Assembly (NCBI GenBank): GCA_029216955.1
Contig: JANAVB010009598.1
Span: 26,447,560 to 26,511,559 of the forward strand
DNA: 64,000 nucleotides
From: Iris pallida
Lineage: Eukaryota; Streptophyta; Magnoliopsida; Asparagales; Iridaceae
Direction of reading: 5' to 3'
A program made the position numbers and the translations under genes. Positions 22,524-33,401 of the stretch are shown piece after piece (within the stretch, counting starts at the first letter, position 1; the number at the start of each line of letters is the position of its first letter). The notes beneath the pieces were generated by a model. It saw only the letters and a program-made list of their open reading frames with translations, had not been told where the DNA came from and did no database searches.

Positions 22524-23037
22524 TATGTTTCACATAACTTCTTCAACCAAATGAGAGCACGAAATTTAATTAGCCACCCACCAGTACACGGCAATGTATT
22601 GATCCTCACTCTCAACAGGTGCTCCGAACCAAGAAAGTTTGCCTAGGAACTTAAGGCGACACTTATGACATTTTGAAGCCTTACTAGCGTGCGAAGACAA
22701 ATCTCCAACCTTTTGGGAGACTCAAGATCAAGACCGCACCATGTCTCATCAACTCTCTTCGTCTCAGGTCCAAGAGAGTGTTTAATTGCTTATGTATAAA
22801 AGGATGTAAATGTATAGAACGAATATTTCATCTGAGTCAGTTTGTAAGCCCGCGCGACACCTTTTGTAATTGACTCTTGTAAACAAGTTTATTATCAATG
22901 AAAGACATGTTTCCTTTTGTTTAGAATATGTTGTTCAGTTTTTGCGTACTCTCTTTGATGTTGTGTTTCGGATAACCTTATGAATATGTCTTGTGCGATC
23001 GCAATTTAGGTTCACACAGCATTACGCTCGGGTGACG
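21403..23037 (+). mobile_element. LTR-like sequence starting TGTAGTGTCCCGTCCC (right end uncertain)
   Basis: The start resembles the minus-strand LTR start at 3889 (TGTAGTGCCCCGTCCC). The best right end is the CATTACGCTCGGGTGACGA segment near 23020-23037, which looks like a mutated ..GGGTGACA terminus, but no primer-binding site or target duplication supports it. A (TA)n microsatellite lies inside it. Confidence 0.25.
22454..22520. repeat. (TA)n microsatellite, about 33 units
   Basis: Uninterrupted alternating AT. It creates a spurious frame of repeated Tyr-Ile codons. Confidence 0.95.
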
Positions 23038-26000
23038 ACTATCGATTCTGCAGAATTGAGACGTGATAAGGACGAAGTCCTCGAGGTCTGTCATGATTTC
23101 ACTCTTGTGGTGTCCATTGACACAGTCGTATGTGATCTAGAGCTAACAGGATATAACAAAGATTTAATAGACGATGTAATCTCTGGGAGCCGAGTACACA
23201 ACCTATACAGCAAAACTATGAGTATTGCATCATCTTAAAGGCTCAAAGTAAAGGGATAGAAAGCAAACAGAGCTTCGTACCTATCAGCAATGGCTTGTGA
23301 ACACTAGTGAAAGCCCCAAGTGTATGCTGAGTTAAAACGAAGTAGATGCTACATGCTAGGTTAGATAAAATGATGAAGTATGTTTGCTTTATTGATTCAG
23401 TGGGGGATTTCTACTTTGTTTGGCTGAGCATAAATACTTACATGCACATAGCCTCTGCCATCATCCGACGATCTCCAGAGCTGCTACTGAAGGTTTGCCA
23501 AAAGTCTCTCTTCCAGTGGTGGTGTTGATTTTGGGCAAGTGTTTGCACGTGCCAAGTTTAGATTGGGTCAATACCTGCATATGAACCCCTTGGGCCAACT
23601 TTCCTGGAGTCAATGATGGGCCTGTCAATATTTTCATAAAATGAGTTAAACGTCTGTGCCCGGACGCTATGTGCACTTTGACGCGGCCACGTGCATAGAA
23701 TGCTTCTTATATCCGAGGTTAGTAATTATTTATGCCCTCATCAGCTCAAATTCTGCAACCTGGTGCAACCATGTAAGTTTTGTCATGTGGCAACAAGTTA
23801 GAAAACCAAATCCTCGTGCATCAACTATCCTTTTGTCAAAGCTTATCATAATGGATATTTGATGCCCATAATCCTTGTGAATTATCACTATTTATAGTTT
23901 CTTGTGTTCACATTCTTTACACTTTCCCGTCAATGATGCTTTTGGCAGTGATATCCTTTCGGAAGTGACATCTTACTTCATATTCTGGAAAAAGGCACTC
24001 GGCATTCCTATATATATATATACCGATCCCTGATTTTTTTTCCTTTGTCATCATCATAAACTCCATCATGGATAACTTCAGTTGTTTATGAGGTATCGAC
24101 CTACTGGCGGTCGTGGTTCCTTTCTTGTCTTGGCTATACCTGGCTTACAGATTGATCCGTGTCTATTATGGACATTCGAAGCTTTGACCAAGCAGCTTGT
24201 CGCTTGGAGATGAAGTTAATAATGATACCCATCCACCAATCCAACACTCCAAGACCTCGCCAAGAGTGAAACATTGCTAGGATACAACCTTTAATCAGTG
24301 GGCCATAGCACGTTACCTTGCCAAAATTAAGGCCGATAAGCGCAACTTTGCATGTTGACCAGTCTACTTGGGCCTCTGCTTTCCTCTTAGAGGAAACTTC
24401 AGGTCTCCATCTTCCTCAGTATGAAGATGACTATGGTGCAGCAGTTGACAGTGGCAGCGTCATAAGGGCTGAGGAATGAAAGGTGAAGTCTCTTTATGGT
24501 TCATTTGAGGCAGGTATATTTTCTTTTGTTCTTTCGTTAGCCTAAGCTCGGCTTTTATGTAGACGATTATATTATCTCCCTGTCTTCGCTTGATGATGCA
24601 ACTTTTTGACCAGAACACGGATCGTGAATCTTGAATTGTCAATGTCTTTGTCCGAGTATCGGCTTTTAGCTTTCAATCATAACTATGCATCATTATATCT
24701 AGCTTGTCAATAAGAGAGAAGGAAATGATCTCTTAGCATGTTACCTTGTCGATTACACCATCATTTGATATCGTATAGATCTACCAACGACATGTGGCAA
24801 TCAATTGAACCGTCATCTATTCATCCAAGGTTCTAAATGCTCCATTTAATCACGATGCCCTTTCTGTTCTATTTTCTTGCACACACCATTTAATCACAAT
24901 GTCCTTTCTAAAAATATTAAAGGTTTCATATTGTTGGCTTAGGCATTGGACTAGAGACTGTAACAAACAGACATTTTCATTAAGTGTACATAACGGTTGT
25001 AGTTCGTGTATAAGCTACTGATAAATGGTTTATAAAACAAAGCATACCATATTACAAGAACTGCAGCAAAGATGGGATTTGGATGATTGTAGACAGCAAA
25101 AAACAGAGGTCAACAAGATGAGCTTTGTTTTTGGGGGAAACAACTTAAAACTAGTCCCCGCCCAATGTTTTTGGGCAACAAGATGAGCTTTACTGAAACT
25201 CACATCAGAAGTCATCAACATGATCTATGAAATCATCTTTAGAACCCCACCTACAAAGAATTGTGAGTATTTATCCTCAGCGTCAAAAAGGAACCAGTGT
25301 TATAGATGCCAAACTCCTGCAGAATGACGAACCTTAAGCTTCATGAGCTTCTTAGCTTGACATTGGCTAAACCTAATTGTGTTGTAATTTCCCAATGGAA
25401 GTCTACAGCTTAGGTAGTGAAGCAGTAGCTTCCGCACTTGGAACACCATTTTTTCCCTTTTTTTTGCTGGTTGATAAAAAAATAGCCAAAATGTTTGTAT
25501 TGATTAGTATCCATGGTGGTCAGTATCAGATGAGGACATGCCAAAATGATCAGCCGATACTACAATCCTTGGTGACAAATTGTCATAAGGAATTTTATCA
25601 ACTCACTGTAGCATGATCATCTTTTGCACGACAGAATCATTGTGTCGACATTGTTTTTACCTTCTATCTTCCTTTAATATTTTTTATTTCTTTCTTGAAC
25701 GACCTAGAAAAGGAACCTCAATTACACTATTAGCCAGTATTGCCAATATTGACACCATCGAATCGGATTGGTAAAACCGATATGTCTCGATATCGATATG
25801 GCAGATACTGCGAACCTTGTTTTAAGCAAAACCTAGAGTTACTAGTTGCAATTTCGAAAATGTGCTTTCAAAGGTACTGAATATTAAAGTTGGGGGTTAT
25901 TCTGCCTAAATTATGTTGAACTGATATTCCTCCAAAAGGGTCGTATCCGTGTCCACCACTTCCTCAATACTTAATGTTAGATATGGCTTGCCCATGTCTA

Positions 26001-27237
26001 GGCTAGAAAGACCAAAAATGTGACATGGTCATAATTGTGCCACACATAATTGAGATATGAAAAAGTAACATTTCTTTGTATCACATCATTTCTAGAATCT
26101 AGAACTTTCTCGAACCTAGTAACTTCCCAAAATATGCATAAATATAGAAACTACTATGGTCTAATGTATACAATATTTGTATAAACAAGTAATCGTATTC
26201 ATAACTATGTACTTATATGCTAAATTTTCTAAAATGGCTTATTCCGAACATTTGTTTCTAAATCCATGCCTGTGTCTCAGCAACAACCTAGCTGTTAAAC
26301 TAAAAAGTACAAAGAAATACAACTTTCTCTGGAACATGGTGTTGAACTTTGAATCATGCTTCTCTAAATATGATTGTATTGGAGATGCTCTATCGTCTTC
26401 TTATATAAGTTGCATCTCCATTCTATCATTGTAATGATTTGGCAGACGTTGCTAGTAGTCAATGCTATTATTTCTTGTGTACTACCTATAAACTTCATTA
26501 AATTTTGGGAGTCCAATCCGTTATGATTGGTTTGTCCATATTTCATCTGTATCTACATTGCCTGGTTACTAGCATTGATTGTCATTCGGAGGCCAAGATT
26601 TGTTATTGATTTGATTTCAGTTAGATTTTATTTTGTATTTATTCTTGCAGCCTTTCATGTGTACTTGTTATCCAACTGACTTTCTATTCTCAAAATCCTA
26701 TGTCGTCATCGCAAGTCACTATATTCTTTTATTAAGTGAATACGTATATCTGTTGCAATCCTATAAATACCCTGTTATCTTCTTCATTGAGCAACAGCTA
26801 TTAGAAGATTTGAAATAATTTAGTTCTTATTAGCATTCGTTCGCTTCAAATATTTTCATTTACTTTCAAATGGCAAAATCCTGTCAGTGTGGCTTATTTG
26901 TGCTTTAGTGAATCTGAGCTAGTGTCATGCGATTTGACCCTTTTAAAAAATGGTCTCAGAGTTTTGGTCATTTATATTGTCATATTTCAGCTGCATTGTA
27001 GGACATAGAGAATCAATATATGGTGTAACTGACAAGACGATCACAAAGTTAAACCGAACTTATTCTGGTTGATGAAATTCTGCTTTGGTATTGAGAGTTA
27101 AAACAAAGTTTTATACTTATTTCGTTGATGTATACATATATAACCTACAACTGTTTTTGTATGTATTTTAAAGTAAATTAATTAGCAACTAGTGATCTAT
27201 GTAGCTGATGTCGTATTTTTTTTAAAAATAGAGATAT
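23038..27237. other. Intergenic DNA without a recognisable gene
   Basis: Only short, unconnected open frames are present. A (TA)n stretch lies near 24011-24022. Repeated GATATCGATATGG/CCGATATGTC motifs occur near 25770-25805. I find no protein motif, tRNA or complete transposon here. Confidence 0.45.
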
Positions 27238-27520
27238 TTGTGTTTACGCCCCCCCCCCCCCCCCCCCCCCCACAATTGTAATTGCTAATTCTATTACCCT
27301 CCCCCCCCCCCTTTCTCCCCATTTTTTTAAAAATTACTACTATCCCCTCCCCCCAATCCTTCATAACTGGTTATTTATAATTGTATTTAACACCACCCCC
27401 CCCCCCCCAAAAAAAAAAAAAACAACAAAAAAAGCCTATGTTTTAAGAATTAGGGGGTAGTAGTAATTTTTTTAAAAATGGGAGGTAATAGAATTAGCAA
27501 TTAGGATTGGGGGGTAAATA
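27238..27520. mobile_element. Homopolymer-rich inverted-repeat element (MITE-like)
   Basis: The left arm (27238-27353) contains GTTTAC then C-runs, then AATTGCTAATTCTATTACC, C-run, CCATTTTTTTAAAAATTACT. The right arm (27448-27520) is its reverse complement in order: AGTAGTAATTTTTTTAAAAA, GGGAGGTAATAGAATTAGCA, ATTGGGGGGTAAATAC. C-runs of about 23 (27249-27271), 12-14 (about 27301 and 27394) and an A-run occur in or next to the left arm. The runs seem to have expanded at short CCCCCC positions of the ancestral element. Confidence 0.6.
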
Positions 27521-28049
27521 CAAAAAACTCAAAAAATTACTATGCTTCTGTTATTTGTCTGGTTCCACCTCAAGAATCTTGGTGCCAGCAGCCAGCAGTT
27601 TCATCAGGGATTTCAAGCTCTTTCTTTTATAAATAATTAAAAGAGGGCTTTTGACATCTTTTCCATTTTGACTTAGGTCCCTTAAATCTTGCTAATTTCT
27701 TAGAAGTCCACTGAACCGTAAGCTTCACTAGTTATGAGGAGCTATGCTTAATGCACCAGTAGAATCCTGTTATCACTGACAGAGCAATGTTTATGACCAA
27801 TCTGCCCTTTCTTTAGGATCTTTTTCTTAATGTAATTAACCAACGTCTTCTTCATCCCCATAGCTCACCCATTTCCTCTCCAACCCACTTCATTTAGGCA
27901 GGTCACCTCAGTCAATGTCCTGAAACTGATCAAGATACGGTTTTGGAGAAAAGAATTAGGCAAATTCTTGTCTCATACTTAGAATAAGCTTTTTGGGTCA
28001 GCTGTTTGAATCCTCTTCCTCCACTCTGCTTTGTTAAGTGTTATGTCGT
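27521..28049. other. Intergenic DNA
   Basis: No gene is seen. The right-hand part (from about 27900) may belong to the LINE remnant that follows, but I could not read coding motifs in it. Confidence 0.4.
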
Positions 28050-28310
28050 TTGTACCACTAACAAAAACTATATCCTTCTTCAACACATCAAACCATGTTC
28101 GTCTAGGCCTACCTTCAGTCCTAACGGCTCCATTATCTACCATATTATGGGCTCCTCCTTACGGGAGGACATATTGATCTGTGTTGCACATGTTTGAACC
28201 ACCTCAAACAGATTTCTCTCATTTTATCCTCAATTGGGACCGCCTCTAACTTTCCTCGGACACACTCATTTATTATCCTATACTTTAATGTATAGCTACT
28301 TATTCATCTC
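28050..28310 (-). pseudogene. LINE (non-LTR retrotransposon) fragment, C-terminal end of the RT ORF
   Basis: On the minus strand one reads IINECVRGKLEAVPIEDKMR, then LRWFKHVQH with CPPVRRS, then (after a frame break) RTEGRPRRTWFDVLKKD. This matches the conserved tail of plant LINE ORF2 proteins (pattern RLRWFGHVQRRP..PVRR...GRGRPKKTW). At least one stop and one frameshift interrupt it, and nothing upstream of the RT core remains. It is a dead fragment. Confidence 0.65.
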
Positions 28311-28943
28311 CTCATTCTCATTTAAGCTAAAAAAGAAGTAACCACATTAGACTTTAATAGGATTCTTATATTATGATTTTTTAACAACTAAAACCATTTA
28401 GAATGATATTTGATTGGGACACTACTTTTTTCTTGACTTTTTCATCTATAAATGGAAGAAAGGAAGACAACATTAGATAATACTTCTTCCTATTTCTTAA
28501 TGTTATAGGACACCCATGGAAACTCTTTCAGTATTCTCATCTTTTATTACGATAGAAATACCAGTTCCTCATGATTTGTCACCGGACTATAATTATGTTG
28601 ATTCTAAAGTATTCATCTTATGCTGTTCTCAATGACTAGCATAATCAAACTAGTAAAGTTTTGGGTCTACCGAGATTGCCAACAGCCAGCCCAACTAGCT
28701 ACACAATGAGTTCTTTGAAATGTCAACGTAAGGGCTCAATTGTAACAAGAAAAATGTCAACATGATACCACTTTCACCATCTACACACAAAAAATTGCTA
28801 CAAAATACTGTATCTAGCCAGGCAATAATCTTCATCGCCTAACACGACAACAGCATTTCAATCAATCAGCAACACAAATAGGACCGTCATCGAAATGGTT
28901 GCTAACTAAAATCACGGACGTACCTCGCCCGAAACGAAGCCGA
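28311..28943. other. Intergenic DNA and probable 3' untranslated region of CLPP2
   Basis: CLPP2 transcription runs leftward into this stretch. The part next to the stop codon (about 28680-28943) should hold its 3' UTR, but no unambiguous AATAAA is visible on the minus strand. No other gene is seen. Confidence 0.35.
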
Positions 28944-29672
28944 TCAAGTAGACCCCCCGTCCTCCCCTTTCTTTCCAGCAACCTCGTCCGAGACGAGGGC
29001 GATCGGCCTGTGCTCGATGACCTCGTCTACGATCCCGAACTCCTTGGCCTCCTCCGGCGACATGAACAGGTCCCTCTCCATGCAGTGCTCGATCCTGGCC
29101 ATCGCCTGGCCCGTGTGCTTCGCGTAGATGGCGTTGAGCCGCTCGCGGACTTTGAGGATCTCCTTGGCGTGGATGGCGATGTCCGTGGCCTGGCCGGAGG
29201 CCCCGCCGGAGGGCTGGTGGATCATGATCCTGGCGTTGGGGAGGGACCTGCGCTCGCCGGGGGCGCCGGCAGCGAGGAGGAGGGAGCCCATGGAGGCGGC
29301 CTGGCCGACGCAGAGGGTGGAGACGGGGGAGCGGATGTACTGGACGGTGTCGTAGATGGCGAGGCCGGCGGTGACGGCGCCGCCGGGGGAGTTGATGTAG
29401 AGGCTTATGGGCTTGGAGGGGTTCTCGGACTCGAGGAAGAGGAGCTGGGCGACGACGACGGCGGCGGTGTCGTCGCCGATGGGGCCGTTGATGCAGACCA
29501 CCCGCTCCTTGAGGAGGCGGGAGAAGATGTCGTAGGCGCGCTCGCCGCGGGAGGTGTGCTCGATCACCATGGGGATCAGGCCGTAGCTCCGGCGTTGGAG
29601 GGCGGACGAGGAGGAGGCGGCGGCGGTTGGGAGGAGGGTGCCTCGGACGAGGGAAGAGGCGCGCCACCACAT
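28944..29672 (-). CDS. CLPP2: ATP-dependent Clp protease proteolytic subunit, mitochondrial (CLPP2 type)
   Basis: A single uninterrupted exon of 242 codons, the normal length for nuclear-encoded plant ClpP2. ClpP forms a 14-subunit serine-protease barrel that works with ClpX to degrade unfolded matrix proteins. Catalytic residues are present: Ser127 in GQAASMGS, His152 in IMIHQPSGG, and Asp201 in ERDLFMS, with the same 25 and 49 residue spacings as the E. coli enzyme. The first 30 residues ([18 protein letters not shown]) are rich in Arg/Ser/Ala with no acidic residue, as in a mitochondrial presequence; the mature protein probably starts near [10 protein letters not shown]. The C-terminal tail ends [10 protein letters not shown]. 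Codon use is strongly GC-biased compared with the flanks, and the antisense frame is therefore also open. The start is the only ATG ahead of the presequence. Confidence 0.95.
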   Translation of the reverse strand: MWWRASSLVRGTLLPTAAASSSSALQRRSYGLIPMVIEHTSRGERAYDIFSRLLKERVVCINGPIGDDTAAVVVAQLLFLESENPSKPISLYINSPGGAVTAGLAIYDTVQYIRSPVSTLCVGQAASMGSLLLAAGAPGERRSLPNARIMIHQPSGGASGQATDIAIHAKEILKVRERLNAIYAKHTGQAMARIEHCMERDLFMSPEEAKEFGIVDEVIEHRPIALVSDEVAGKKGEDGGST

Positions 29673-29771
29673 GGTTAGGGTAGTATAATGGAGGAGAGGG
29701 ATTTGGGATGGAAAAAAAAGTTAGGAAAAAGAGTAGATTTTTGTTAGTTTTGTTAGATAAATGTTTAAGTT
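29673..29771 (-). promoter_or_regulatory. CLPP2 leader between ATG and the CACTA-type MITE
   Basis: Only about 100 bp separate the ATG from the MITE. On the sense strand this is a pyrimidine-rich leader (CCTCTCCTCC next to the ATG, and a T-rich run). There is no TATA box in it, so transcription probably starts here or at the MITE edge. Confidence 0.4.
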
Positions 29772-30017
29772 CACTACAAAGAATCATATATATATTTTAG
29801 ATGCCCTAAAAAAATTACATATCACATACTTTTTGCAGTAATTTATACATCCAGCATTGTCAAAAAAAATTGGGGTCTTTGCTTTTAAGGATTGTCAAAC
29901 TTTTAGCAAGTATAGACGGTCAAAATTTGGCAGTCCTGTATATACACATGATTGTCTAAATTTTAGCAGTCTTAGGATTGTCAACAATTGTGTTGTCCCG
30001 TAGTAATTTTTGTAGTG
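29772..30017. mobile_element. CACTA-type MITE, 246 bp, in the CLPP2 promoter
   Basis: The ends CACTACAAAGAAT and AATTTTTGTAGTG are inverted, with the CACTA terminus diagnostic for En/Spm-like elements. The interior repeats ATTGTCAAA/GATTGTC motifs. The 3-bp flanks (GTT and CTC) do not match, so the target duplication is lost or the boundary has changed. A TATATATATAT stretch at 29786-29796, usable on the minus strand, is 115-125 bp upstream of the CLPP2 ATG. Confidence 0.65.
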
Positions 30018-30399
30018 CTCTTAATATTTGTCTCTTGTTGTTGGATTTGAGTTAGAATTCAATGGTGGAATGGAAGTGTTTGGTTCGACTAGTTGGTCAA
30101 ATTGGGATCTCCTAATACTAATATATCGTGGATGTACGAGATATTAACTATTATTTTGTCAATAATATTCTATATATTTGATATTATGCATTCTTTCATA
30201 TTTGTCATTATTAAGATATTTGTATTAGACAATTCATTTGTTTTTCTGATCGGGTTAACCTTAAGGAAAGACAAATTATTAGGTGCAAAACCACTTCCTA
30301 TTCGGACACATATGATACGAGCACCTAGGATCAAGAATCCATGCCTTATAGAAATTTTCTTTTCCGCTATGTAATATGAGTACATCACGCATTAGCTCA
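30018..30399. other. Intergenic DNA between the CACTA MITE and the copia remnant
   Basis: AT-rich sequence with short open frames on both strands; nothing recognisable. Confidence 0.4.
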
Positions 30400-31338
30400 T
30401 CGGCTTCCTGCGCAACATTCGCTTGACCCTAACCGCTTGAACTGAGACATTTACCATTATTCTCTATCCACTGCTTATATTCCAGATATTGTTTATTCAT
30501 GTGCTCCAATTATTTGCAAAAGAAACAAGCGTCGTTCTCTTACCTAGATGATTTAGACTTCCATCGGCTACTCTTTCTTCCATCTTCGACCTTCCCCTTT
30601 CATTACCAATCTATCCAGATGAGTCATTGATATGATTCCCCTTATTCATAATCTTATTATTAATAATGGTATTACTTCTTCCATCTCGAGTGTCTATTTT
30701 ATATAGAGAATTGTTATCACCAAATGGTCATAAGACCTCAGACGCGAAGAAAGGAGTAAAAGTGCTTTGTTTTCCTTCTCTAACTTTTAGGCAAAAAAAA
30801 TTGTTAACAATCTTTTTGAAGCTGCTCATATGAATAAGAAACTAGGTCCCTTCTTCATGCACAGATTGTAGAGTTGCTTCTTGAAATACGTACAACTTTT
30901 TAGAGAGCGACTTTGTCATATCTGGAGCTTCAACCATAAACCGACTGAGTAAGTCTCCGTCATGACATTGTACATGACCTCATCCGTCAGACAAAGCTCA
31001 ATCGTGCTATGTTCCCTTTGATCCATGCCATCACAAAAATGCTCCGTCATATCCAAATACTTTTATCCTTCATGTGATGGTTTTAAAGACTCTATCTTTC
31101 ACAAGTAGAGCTTTAACGCTTCTTTGCCACAACGAGAAGTTCCCTTTACCATTAAATTTATCCACCTCGAACTTGGTTCTAATAACTTTGTTACTCGTTA
31201 TCCCGAATTATAAAAAATCTCGTACCTTAATGAACCAATGATTTCAAGAATTTCAATCTAGAAAGATAGGGACAAGACCAACGTTGTCACCTATCGTCAA
31301 CCTAAATCAAAGAGTTTGAAACTTCGACAGTTCCCTGA
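30400..31338 (-). pseudogene. Ty1/copia gag remnant
   Basis: On the minus strand one reads KFEVDKFNGKGNFSLWQRSV with KALLVKD, then STIELCLTDEVMYNVM, then SLSKKLY. This is the conserved core of copia gag (UBN2 family; usual wording KFDGKGNFSLWQRRMKALL and LCLADEVMYNV). Further on come EEV after a TLEM-type segment and the start of a zinc knuckle (RCFFCK-like; second half degraded). Several frameshifts and stops are present. No pol follows, so only the 5' part of the element remains. Confidence 0.75.
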
Positions 31339-31350
31339 ACTCTGATACTA
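31339..31350 (-). other. Primer-binding site of the copia remnant (one mismatch)
   Basis: The minus strand reads TAGTATCAGAG, the tRNA-Met PBS with one change (TGG to TAG). It lies between the gag remnant and the LTR, as expected. Confidence 0.65.
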
Positions 31351-31354
31351 ATTA

Positions 31355-31760
31355 TTGTGCATACGCAGAAGTGGCATACAAACAATACATTAACGATGAT
31401 GAAATAACAAATCACAAATATAACCGAAATAATAACTACTACGAGAAGACAAGGAATTAATGTGGAGATTAACTTACTCCACGAGGCAACGGAAGAAATA
31501 CTTCTATTGAATCAATTAAGAGAACCTTACAAAGGATTACATGCAAATTGCAATAGATTACACGCAAACAACAATGGGCAACCCTCTCCTCATGATATCT
31601 TCAACCAACTCGCTCTTTCTCTCTCTTAAAGACTCCTTTAATATCCACTTAGAAAACTCTAAGTAAACATTAATAGCTTTTAGCAATCAATGGCCTCAAA
31701 CAACCTTTCAACCTTCTTTAGGGGTTGTTGGAGAGCCTTAAATATGAGTCTCAAATTGAC
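31355..31760 (-). mobile_element. Decayed copia LTR (outer end uncertain)
   Basis: The sequence right of the PBS begins TGTGCATACGCAGAAG and continues without coding potential for about 400 bp, a common copia LTR length. I could not fix its outer end or a second LTR. Confidence 0.4.
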
Positions 31761-32600
31761 CTAAATCAGGAACAATTTGGGCCTTCGAAAGTATAACTTG
31801 AAATATGAATCGTTCATTAATACAGAGCAACCCCAACCCAATGACATGCCAATAGTATATATCGTCGGCATAGTGTCGGTATATTGTAGTGAGCACCATT
31901 TTGGCTCACAAACTTGTTGTATGATTTTGACAAACTGTGACATGATATGTCATCGATATGTGCCCCAAATATACATGTCATATTTTTTGTTTCGACTCCT
32001 CGCGATCATCTCTGATTCCTCAGACAATGCTCTAACTCTTCGTATGAACACGAAAAATACCCAACGTATCAAGGAGCGCCAAAGGCACATGGATAACTAG
32101 TATAATAGAAGGTCACCCAATATGGTTATAATTAAATTTTGATAGCATATGCGAAATCCTAAGTGTTTATTCTATAAAATATCATCTAGTAGACCATTCT
32201 AGGTAGAATGTATAGAAAAAAGGGGACAAAGTGGAAATGTGTGGATAAACTAAATGCACTTATCTAAAAATTGGGATCAGTCGACTTCTAGGCGGTACAT
32301 AGCCATCCGATTATGCAGGTTATTTGAAATTTATGGACAATTTTTTAGTTTTTTTCTGGACCATTTTTTATGGACTGCCTAGAATTAGACGACGCCTAGA
32401 CGAAACTAGGTGTCCGATTTTTGGTGTCCGTCCGACTAGTATCTAGCGAGTTTTACTTTAACTAATACTAAAAGACAAAAATAAAGGTATGTCCAAGCTC
32501 TATATTTCTCTCTATTATTCAATCTATATGTTCAACATTGGCTCTAGCGTCAATAAAGAATCATCCTTCCTTTGACATGTGTGTTTAAATATGCTCGTCG
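31761..32600. other. Intergenic DNA
   Basis: No gene was recognised. Overlapping open frames on both strands at about 31761-32100 lack family motifs. Confidence 0.4.
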
Positions 32601-32815
32601 AGTCCATTTTCGTTCACCTAGCTACCAAAACTAGGATGGATGTTCACCCTTCCGTCAGGGGTTGCCATGTGTCAAACATAGTGATCAAAACTATGATGTA
32701 TGTTCACAAAACCACACCAAAAGTGGTTTTAGATTTGATAAAAATGATACGTGGAAACTCTTAAGTGGAAGGGTGAATATCCATCCTGGTTTTGGTAGGT
32801 GAACAAAAATGGACT
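32601..32815. mobile_element. MITE with long (about 70-80 bp) terminal inverted repeats
   Basis: AGTCCATTTTCGTTCACCTA at the left pairs with TAGGTGAACAAAAATGGACT at the right. The inverted match continues inward through the AGGATGGATGTTCACCCTTCC block. Arms of this length suggest a Mutator-like non-autonomous element, but no 9-bp duplication could be confirmed. Confidence 0.65.
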
Positions 32816-33401
32816 ATAATCTCGTCTTGTAATATGGAACTCCGAGAACTAAAGCATCAATAAAGTTAATATAATTCACTCATGTTACTTGTATCATTTT
32901 TTTATACAAAATGTAGTATATTTAGTGGGCCAGACATAGATTGGTCGATGTTCGCATATCAAACTCCAATCTAAATATATCAAACTCCAATCTGATAAAA
33001 TTGATCCTTATCATCGTAATGACATAAATCATGCTTATATATTCTTCACACTCATCTTCCACAGGTATTTCAACAGTAGAATGGCCCATTTCAACAGTAG
33101 AAATTTTACAACCCTTGATGGCCGACGGTGAAGGGCGGAACTAGAAATTCGAACTAGGATGGATAAGACTAACCTGTGGCAGGCTGAATTATAGATTCAC
33201 TTATAAAAAAATATAAAAAAATATGAAAAACAAAAATAATAACAAAATTTTGGAATGAACTGAAGCTCACCCTAGCCCTTAACCATTGTCGTTAGTTGTT
33301 CAACCATGGCATGAGTCACTTCTCTTTGGATATTCCAGGAACAGTAACAACAGAACGAGATGAGCGAGCAGATCCTTTCCCATATGGTTTGAACGTCTTA
33401 G
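32816..33401. other. Intergenic DNA
   Basis: AT-rich sequence without recognisable genes. A GGGCGGAACTAGAAATT motif near 33134 resembles a common plant transposon end, but no partner end was found. Confidence 0.35.

Noticed and set aside
22993..23238. 81-codon plus-strand frame near 23 kb
   Set aside because: No recognisable motif, start or splice context; it may be decayed retrotransposon sequence.
28899..29787. Long open frames on the plus strand and in another minus frame over CLPP2 (259 and 291 codons)
   Set aside because: They are by-products of the GC-rich CLPP2 exon. The encoded proteins are Gly/Asp- or Arg/Pro-rich without any family motif, whereas the 242-codon frame has the full ClpP signature.
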